A stretch of DNA of 64,000 nucleotides from Mucilaginibacter tundrae. Lineage in GTDB: Bacteria > Bacteroidota > Bacteroidia > Sphingobacteriales > Sphingobacteriaceae. Of this stretch, positions 59,501 to 64,000 are shown one piece after another. Position 1 is the stretch's first letter; every line of letters begins with the position of its first letter. The position numbers and the translations under genes are program-made. The notes beneath the pieces are model-generated. The model was not told the origin of the DNA and made no database searches. It saw only the letters and a program-made list of their open reading frames with translations. The stretch covers positions 248,001 through 312,000 of the forward strand of contig NZ_JACCBZ010000001.1 of the NCBI RefSeq assembly GCF_013408825.1, given 5' to 3'.

Positions 59501-60318
59501 AAAATGCTTAAACTGTAAATAAAATCGGGCCAGTTATAATGTAATGATACATAGCGTACTATTATTATAAATACCCCCAAAATTATTAATGAGAGATAAA
59601 TTTTACCCTTAGCTACAAAGTATTTGCAAATAGCATGAATTAATACGCACAGGATTAAAAAGGTTAGTAGCCAGGCTATTAGCTCAAAATAAAAAAACCG
59701 GTGATTAACTTCGTTATGGGTTAATTTAACTGAGAAAAGATATTGGTTATTAATACAGCTGTGTATACCATAAACGTTATTGTCGGTAAAATCAGCTATT
59801 TCAATATTATTATCATTCAGCAAGTTTTTGGCAAACTTGTTTTGAAGGTACTCGTTTTGAAACGGGTAGTTTACCTTTACGCCAATGTAAAATATGGCTG
59901 AGAAATTCCCCTCGCTTTTTTTAATAGCTTCATAATAGCCATTAGGCCCTAATATAAATGAAACACCTTCTTTTATACGGTTGTTTTCCTGCGGGATAAC
60001 CTTTATACCACTCCAAAAGCTAACCGTATCATTGGTATAAGTTATAAGCCATATGCTTTTATCTACCGTATAATCATTTATAAATTTTAAAGCCTCGTCA
60101 GGGTGGTTTTGAATATTTTTTAAGCTATTAAAGGATGCATTGCTATTAACTAATGCGGTTATGTCCTTTTCCTTTGAATGAAGGTTGTTTTCAAGGATTG
60201 CGGCCGTTTGATCCAAGTTATTTACAGGCGTGTATGTGCTTTGAACTATTGTTGCAGTAAATAATAAACTGACAAACAATAAAGCTAGCAGTAAGCGTAT
60301 TTTCCCGGATGTACTCAA
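56560..60318 (-). CDS. Very large membrane sensor histidine kinase (NtrY-like), 1252 aa
   Basis: The N-terminal 480 residues hold one early helix, a first sensory domain and roughly eight further helices (about 210-470). A second extracytoplasmic domain covers about 480-720. Then come two helices (about 725-800), a third periplasmic domain (805-940) and a last helix (945-970). HAMP follows ([18 protein letters not shown]), then HisKA with His1036 in [16 protein letters not shown], and HATPase with N-box [12 protein letters not shown], G1 [32 protein letters not shown]. The kinase is complete. No response regulator lies beside it, so its partner is elsewhere. TTG start at 60318. Confidence 0.92.
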   Translation of the reverse strand: [1252 protein letters not shown]

Positions 60319-60386
60319 AGTGCCTGTGTTTTCAATTAGGTAAAATTACATTAACAAACACCTGTATTGCGCAGATGTTTGTAATA

Positions 60387-61274
60387 TTATTGCGGCAATT
60401 CAGCGCTCTCTGTAGGAATTTGCCTGTTTACCTTTTTTACAAGGCCTTGCAGCACGCTACCCGGACCAACTTCAGTAAATGAGGTTGCGCCATCTTCCAG
60501 CATTCGCACTACAGTCTGCGTCCACCTAACCGGGCCGGTTAACTGGGCAATAAGGTTATGTTTTATCTTTTCAGGATCGGTATATGGTTTGGCATCAATG
60601 TTTTGATAGATGGGACATATTGGCGCTTTAATTTCGGTGTGTACAATTGCATGCTCCAATTCAACCCTTGCAGCTTCCATTAACGGCGAGTGGAATGCGC
60701 CACCTACATTAAGTTTTAATGCACGTTTAGCGCCAGCGGCGGTCATCAATTCACAAGCCTCATCAACTCCTGCTATAGTGCCGGAGATAACTAATTGTCC
60801 CGGGCAGTTATAATTCGCGGGCACAACCACGTTGCTTATGCGGTGGCAAATATCCTCTACCGTAAAATCATCCAAACCTAAAATAGCGGCCATCGTTGAT
60901 GGTTGTATTTCGCAGGCTTTTTGCATGGCATTGGCACGTGCCGCAACCAAACGCAATCCATCCTCAAATGATAGTGCTCCCGCAGATACCAAAGCTGAAA
61001 ATTCGCCTAAAGAGTGACCGGCAACCATCTCCGGTTTAAAATCATCACCCAAAACTTTGGCTAAAATAACCGAATGTAAAAATATGGCAGGCTGGGTAAC
61101 ATTGGTTTGTTTAAGGCCCTCGTCGGTGCCATCAAACATAATATCGGTTATCCTGAAACCTAAAATTTCGTTAGCTTTTTCAAATAGTTCACGGGCTTCG
61201 GCCGACTTTTCGTACAAGTCTTTACCCATTCCAACAAACTGGGCACCTTGTCCCGGAAAAATATATGCTTTCAT
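60387..61274 (-). CDS. fabD: Malonyl-CoA-ACP transacylase
   Basis: A 295-aa alpha/beta hydrolase: FPGQGAQFVGMGKDLYEKS at the N-terminus, nucleophile Ser in VAGHSLGEFSALVSAGALSF near residue 90, ANYNCPGQLVISG, and the His region GGAFHSPLMEAARVEL near 200. Transfers malonyl from CoA to ACP, supplying FabF and its relatives. Cytoplasmic. Transcribed on the minus strand, 68 bp before the sensor kinase start. Confidence 0.97.
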   Translation of the reverse strand: MKAYIFPGQGAQFVGMGKDLYEKSAEARELFEKANEILGFRITDIMFDGTDEGLKQTNVTQPAIFLHSVILAKVLGDDFKPEMVAGHSLGEFSALVSAGALSFEDGLRLVAARANAMQKACEIQPSTMAAILGLDDFTVEDICHRISNVVVPANYNCPGQLVISGTIAGVDEACELMTAAGAKRALKLNVGGAFHSPLMEAARVELEHAIVHTEIKAPICPIYQNIDAKPYTDPEKIKHNLIAQLTGPVRWTQTVVRMLEDGATSFTEVGPGSVLQGLVKKVNRQIPTESAELPQ

Positions 61275-61324
61275 TTTTTTGGTTATATTGGTTGATTATG
61301 TTAATTAAGTTTATTGCGGTGATC

Positions 61325-61409
61325 AAGTTGAATGGTTGATTAAGTTGAATGAGTTAAAAACTACTCACCAAATCAACCATTCAACTTAATCAACCATTCA
61401 ACTCAACTT
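61325..61409. repeat. Inverted repeat AGTTGAATGGTTGATTAAG overlapping the end of folE
   Basis: Left arm 61325-61351 and right arm 61374-61409 are complementary over about 27 nt. Each arm has an internal repeat of GTTGAATG(GTTGA). The right arm reaches past the folE stop codon (61398-61400) into its last codons, so the repeat sets the C-terminus of FolE. Confidence 0.85.
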
Positions 61410-62036
61410 AGCTGATATCAAATTTAGAAATTCTGTTCTGGTTTTTTCGTTTAAAAATGCACCGGTAAATGCCGATGTAGTAGTAACCGAGTTTTGTTTT
61501 TGTACGCCGCGCATGCTCATGCAAAGGTGACGACATTCAATTACTATACCTACACCAAGTGGGTTCAAAGTTTCCTGAATGCAATCCCTGATCTCATTAG
61601 TTAAACGCTCTTGTACCTGTAAACGGCGGGCAAAAACATCAACTACACGTGGTATTTTGCTAAGTCCTACTACATGCCCGTTAGGTATATAAGCAACATG
61701 TGCTTTGCCAAAGAAAGGTAACATATGGTGCTCACACATTGAATATACCTCAATATCCTTTACAATTACCATCTGGCTATATTCCTCTTTAAACATAGCC
61801 GACTCTAAAATTTCTTTGGCATCAAGGTCATAACCCTGTGTTAGGTATAACATGGCTTTAGCCATACGCTCGGGGGTTTTTAACAAACCCTCGCGTTCAG
61901 GTTTTTCGCCAATGTGTTTTAAAACATTCAGATAATTTTCTGATAAGCTGTTGATCAGTTCAGGATTATACCTGTCAATTTTTACATATCCTTCGATATC
62001 GTCTTCGCGATCAGGAATATTGTTTTCGTTAATCAT
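61398..62036 (-). CDS. folE: GTP cyclohydrolase I
   Basis: A 212-aa protein, type IA. Zinc/active-site residues are visible: [21 protein letters not shown] (Cys, His), and [25 protein letters not shown] (His, Cys). [13 protein letters not shown] lies near residue 55. It converts GTP to dihydroneopterin triphosphate, the entry to folate and tetrahydropterin. The short C-terminal end and stop codon lie in an inverted repeat. It follows the PTPS-like gene by 9 bp on the same strand, a likely pterin operon. Confidence 0.97.
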   Translation of the reverse strand: MINENNIPDREDDIEGYVKIDRYNPELINSLSENYLNVLKHIGEKPEREGLLKTPERMAKAMLYLTQGYDLDAKEILESAMFKEEYSQMVIVKDIEVYSMCEHHMLPFFGKAHVAYIPNGHVVGLSKIPRVVDVFARRLQVQERLTNEIRDCIQETLNPLGVGIVIECRHLCMSMRGVQKQNSVTTTSAFTGAFLNEKTRTEFLNLISAKLS

Positions 62037-62045
62037 TCCAATAAA

Positions 62046-62465
62046 TTAGTCGCCGAAATATTCAGCGGAATTGTTTTCGGTTTCGTACAATTTAACGGAG
62101 TGCAAAAACACACCTTCATAAGCTTCAATGGGCGTTTTCAACTGATTAAAGATCTCAATACAAAGTAACTCTGTCGAAGCCATTTTGCCAGCCATAAAGT
62201 CAACATCCTTATTAATGTTTTTATGATCGAGTTTTTCGATCACGTAATCATTAATAATCACTTTAAGCTCCTTCAGGTCAATTAAATAGCCTGTAGCATG
62301 AGTAATTTCGCCTTTAACCGTTACAAACAGGTTGTAATTGTGGCCATGCCAGTTTGGATTGGCACATTTGCCAAAAATTTCTTCGTTTTTTTCGGCGCTC
62401 CATTCCTCGCGGTACATCCTGTGGGCCGCATTAAAATGTTCTTTGCGCGTTATATGTATCATCAT
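62046..62465 (-). CDS. 6-pyruvoyl-tetrahydropterin synthase/QueD homologue
   Basis: A 139-aa protein of the PTPS/QueD fold. I start at the ATG at 62465 (MIHITRKEHFNAAHRMYREEW); the longer frame starts within an unrelated hydrophobic stretch. Zinc His residues lie in EHFNAAHRM and NWHGHNYNL. The catalytic Cys is in GKCANPNWHGHN, a C-x5-HGHN spacing; the QueD type usually has C-x3-HGH, so this is closer to the PTPS-II type. With folE directly downstream, synthesis of a tetrahydropterin is a good inference; queuosine precursor synthesis is the alternative. A TATATTTG element lies at 62487-62480 on the minus strand. Confidence 0.88.
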   Translation of the reverse strand: MMIHITRKEHFNAAHRMYREEWSAEKNEEIFGKCANPNWHGHNYNLFVTVKGEITHATGYLIDLKELKVIINDYVIEKLDHKNINKDVDFMAGKMASTELLCIEIFNQLKTPIEAYEGVFLHSVKLYETENNSAEYFGD

Positions 62466-62540
62466 AACAATTGTGGCTGCAAATATACAAAACAAAAACA
62501 AGGCATATGTTTTATCTTAGCTGTCAAAAAATATTTGACA

Positions 62541-63185
62541 ATGCGGATATTAATAGTGGCAGCCACTTCTTTCGAAGTCGATAGTCTTAAGTCTTTAGTC
62601 GAAGACCAAACTCAAGACTCACAACGGGGGACTACAGACTTTTTAATCACCGGCGCGGGCATGGTAGCCACTTCCTTCGCTTTAGGCAAACATTTAGCTA
62701 CCAATCAGTATGATCTGGCAATAAACTTAGGTATTGCGGGTAGTTTTGACCGAGGTATTGCCCTGGGTAATGTAGTTGAAATTACGGAAGATACTCTTAT
62801 TGAATTAGGTGCGGAGGACGATGAGGACTTTATCACTATTGATAAATTAGGCTTTGGCGAGAGTAATTTTACGTCAACTTATGCTTTGCCTGCTCAATTT
62901 AACCTAAGAAAGGCAAATGCGATTACCGTAAATACTGTTCATGGGAACGAAGCATCCATTTACAAATTAGGCAGCCGAATTAACGCGCAAATAGAGAGTA
63001 TGGAAGGCGCTGCGTTTTTCCATGCTTGCCGACAGATGGGTGTGCCCTGCATGCAAATCAGGGCAGTGTCAAATTATGTAGAAAAACGTAATCGCGATGC
63101 CTGGCAAATAGGGCTAGCCATAAAAAATCTGAATACATTTGCTGCTGAATTTTTGGATTGGGAGCGAGGTGCGAAGAGCCAGTAA
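62541..63185 (+). CDS. mqnB: Futalosine hydrolase
   Basis: A 214-aa nucleoside phosphorylase-fold protein: MRILIVAATSFEVDSL at the N-terminus, TDFLITGAGMVATSFALGKHL, DLAINLGIAGSFDRGIALGNVVEI, and the C-terminal QIESMEGAAFFHACRQMGVPCMQIRAVSNYVEKRNRDAW with the catalytic Asp/Glu region. It releases hypoxanthine from futalosine in the alternative menaquinone pathway. I reject the upstream start at 62298, which overlaps the PTPS-like gene. Two stretches look like repeat sequence: 62576-62640 in frame near residue 20, and the last eight codons. Confidence 0.93.
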   Translation: MRILIVAATSFEVDSLKSLVEDQTQDSQRGTTDFLITGAGMVATSFALGKHLATNQYDLAINLGIAGSFDRGIALGNVVEITEDTLIELGAEDDEDFITIDKLGFGESNFTSTYALPAQFNLRKANAITVNTVHGNEASIYKLGSRINAQIESMEGAAFFHACRQMGVPCMQIRAVSNYVEKRNRDAWQIGLAIKNLNTFAAEFLDWERGAKSQ

Positions 63186-63225
63186 TCTGAATTGTTAATA
63201 TTTTCTGGCTCCTCGCCCCCGCTCC
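63161..63225. repeat. Inverted repeat GGAGCGAGGTGCGAAGAGCC spanning the 3' end of mqnB
   Basis: Left arm 63161-63182 covers the last codons of mqnB (WERGAKSQ), right arm 63205-63225 is CTGGCTCCTCGCCCCCGCTC; they pair over about 20 nt with a few mismatches. The element contributes the C-terminal residues of MqnB and may weaken transcription into mqnD. Confidence 0.75.
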
Positions 63226-63242
63226 TCAACACTATTAAAGCT

Positions 63243-64000
63243 ATGACACTCTCGCTCGGTTTTTCTCCCTGCCCAAACGATACCTTTATTTTTGATGCGC
63301 TTATCCATCATAAAATTGATACGGAGGGTTTAGATTTTGAAGTTTCTTATGATGATGTGGAAACCCTCAACCAAAAAGCATTTCGGGGTGAACTGGATAT
63401 TACCAAACTAAGTTACCATGCCTTTGCATATGTGGCCGATAGTTACGTGTTGCTAGATTCAGGCAGTGCGTTAGGTTTTGGCGTAGGCCCGATGTTGATT
63501 TGCAAGGATGATCCGGAAAAGTTACGCGCGGAATTGGAAAAGCCGGATACACAACTTAAAATTGGTATCCCCGGCAAATACACTACCGCTAATTTCCTTT
63601 TAGGATTGGCTTTCCCAAATGCGTTGAATAAACAAGAACTGGTTTTTTCAGACATTGAAAATGCAGTGATAGATGGCCGCGTAGATATTGGCCTCATCAT
63701 CCACGAAAACCGCTTTACCTATCAGGATAAAGGCCTTAAAAAGATCATCGATTTAGGCGATTTCTGGGAAAAGGAAACAGGCTTAGCCATCCCGCTTGGC
63801 GGAATCGTAGCCAACCGTAGTTTACCCGAAGATGTTCAGCATAAAATTAACCGTGTATTGCGCCGCTCTGTAGAGTTTGCTTTCTCCAATCCAAAATCCG
63901 GACTGGAATACATTCGCTCACACGCCCAGGAAATGAGCGAAGAAGTGATGTACAAACACATCGATCTGTATGTAAACAAATATTCTGTTGAGTTAGGTGA
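63243..64000 (+). CDS. mqnD: 1,4-dihydroxy-6-naphthoate synthase (partial, cut by the right edge)
   Basis: The frame opens with ATG at 63243 and is still open at the window end, giving 252 residues. The opening MTLSLGFSPCPNDTFIFDALIHHKI is the MqnD hallmark, followed by ETLNQKAFRGELDITKLSYHAFAYV and LIIHENRFTYQDKGLKKIIDLGDFWEKETGLAIPLGGIVANRSL. MqnD cleaves the cyclic de-hypoxanthinyl futalosine to dihydroxynaphthoate for menaquinone. It starts 57 bp after mqnB, with the 3' repeat of mqnB between, so the pair is likely one transcript. Confidence 0.95.
   Translation, partial: MTLSLGFSPCPNDTFIFDALIHHKIDTEGLDFEVSYDDVETLNQKAFRGELDITKLSYHAFAYVADSYVLLDSGSALGFGVGPMLICKDDPEKLRAELEKPDTQLKIGIPGKYTTANFLLGLAFPNALNKQELVFSDIENAVIDGRVDIGLIIHENRFTYQDKGLKKIIDLGDFWEKETGLAIPLGGIVANRSLPEDVQHKINRVLRRSVEFAFSNPKSGLEYIRSHAQEMSEEVMYKHIDLYVNKYSVELG

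Noticed and set aside
61325..61409. CRISPR-like repeat array
   Set aside because: The repeated GTTGAATG units form a single hairpin; there are no regularly spaced unique spacers and no cas genes.
62298..62540. N-terminal extension of mqnB by 81 codons
   Set aside because: It overlaps the PTPS-like gene on the other strand, and the conserved MqnB start MRILIVAAT is at 62541.

Overview
The window looks like chromosomal DNA of a Bacteroidota member, most likely Sphingobacteriaceae (Mucilaginibacter/Pedobacter-like). I infer this from the TAnnTTTG-type promoter elements, the rarity of strong Shine-Dalgarno sites, PorT-like and OmpA-like outer-membrane proteins, the futalosine menaquinone genes mqnB/mqnD, a 283-codon tsf and many intergenic hairpin repeats of the kind common in that family. 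The genus is inference from gene content; no rRNA or tRNA gene was recognised. Most of the window is ordinary core genome.

Layout. 0-5 kb: 5' part of a UvrD-like helicase gene, a ParE/RelE-type toxin-antitoxin pair, an NAD(P)-binding oxidoreductase, a GH3 hydrolase and an outer-membrane barrel. 5.5-11.1 kb: surface-glycan genes (three glycosyltransferases, a DUF5672 protein and an MsbA-like ABC exporter). 11-21 kb: meaB, an aminopeptidase P, a major OmpA protein, a 47-aa membrane protein, ridA, recG, an MFS carrier and a second ABC exporter. 21-27 kb: translation block rplM-rpsI-rpsB-tsf, then nagA, pyrH and frr, all on the minus strand, with an orphan antitoxin-like gene. 27-37.3 kb: more accessory in character. 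It holds a 522-aa protein with a candidate PD-(D/E)XK nuclease site, an ArsR/DHFR-like pair with a clear palindromic operator, MaoC, a two-lobed aspartic protease, a Crp-type regulator, an SDR without the usual Tyr/Lys, a GNAT, a DUF2383 protein, a 54-aa Cys-rich protein, a desaturase and an aminotransferase. 37.3-49.1 kb: housekeeping genes (RsmI-like methyltransferase, FAD monooxygenase, miaE, nadD-gmk-yicC, rnc-fabF-acpP, pyk). 49.4-64 kb: M1 peptidase, dnaA, methylmalonyl-CoA mutase catalytic subunit, an A-type Fe-S carrier, a 1252-aa sensor kinase, fabD, folE with a 6-pyruvoyl-tetrahydropterin synthase homologue, and mqnB-mqnD (cut by the right edge).

Themes. MeaB (11.2 kb) is the expected chaperone of the B12-dependent mutase (54 kb). 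fabF-acpP and fabD serve fatty-acid synthesis. mqnB and mqnD belong to the futalosine route to menaquinone. folE with the PTPS homologue would make a reduced pterin.

I see no CRISPR array, prophage, insertion sequence or obvious multi-gene defence island. The best candidate for something undescribed is the 522-aa putative nuclease at 27.3-28.8 kb. It stands alone, starts directly after a perfect 14-bp palindrome and lies between related short hairpins. Second in interest are the dispersed inverted-repeat families, some of which provide the 3' ends of genes (folE, mqnB).
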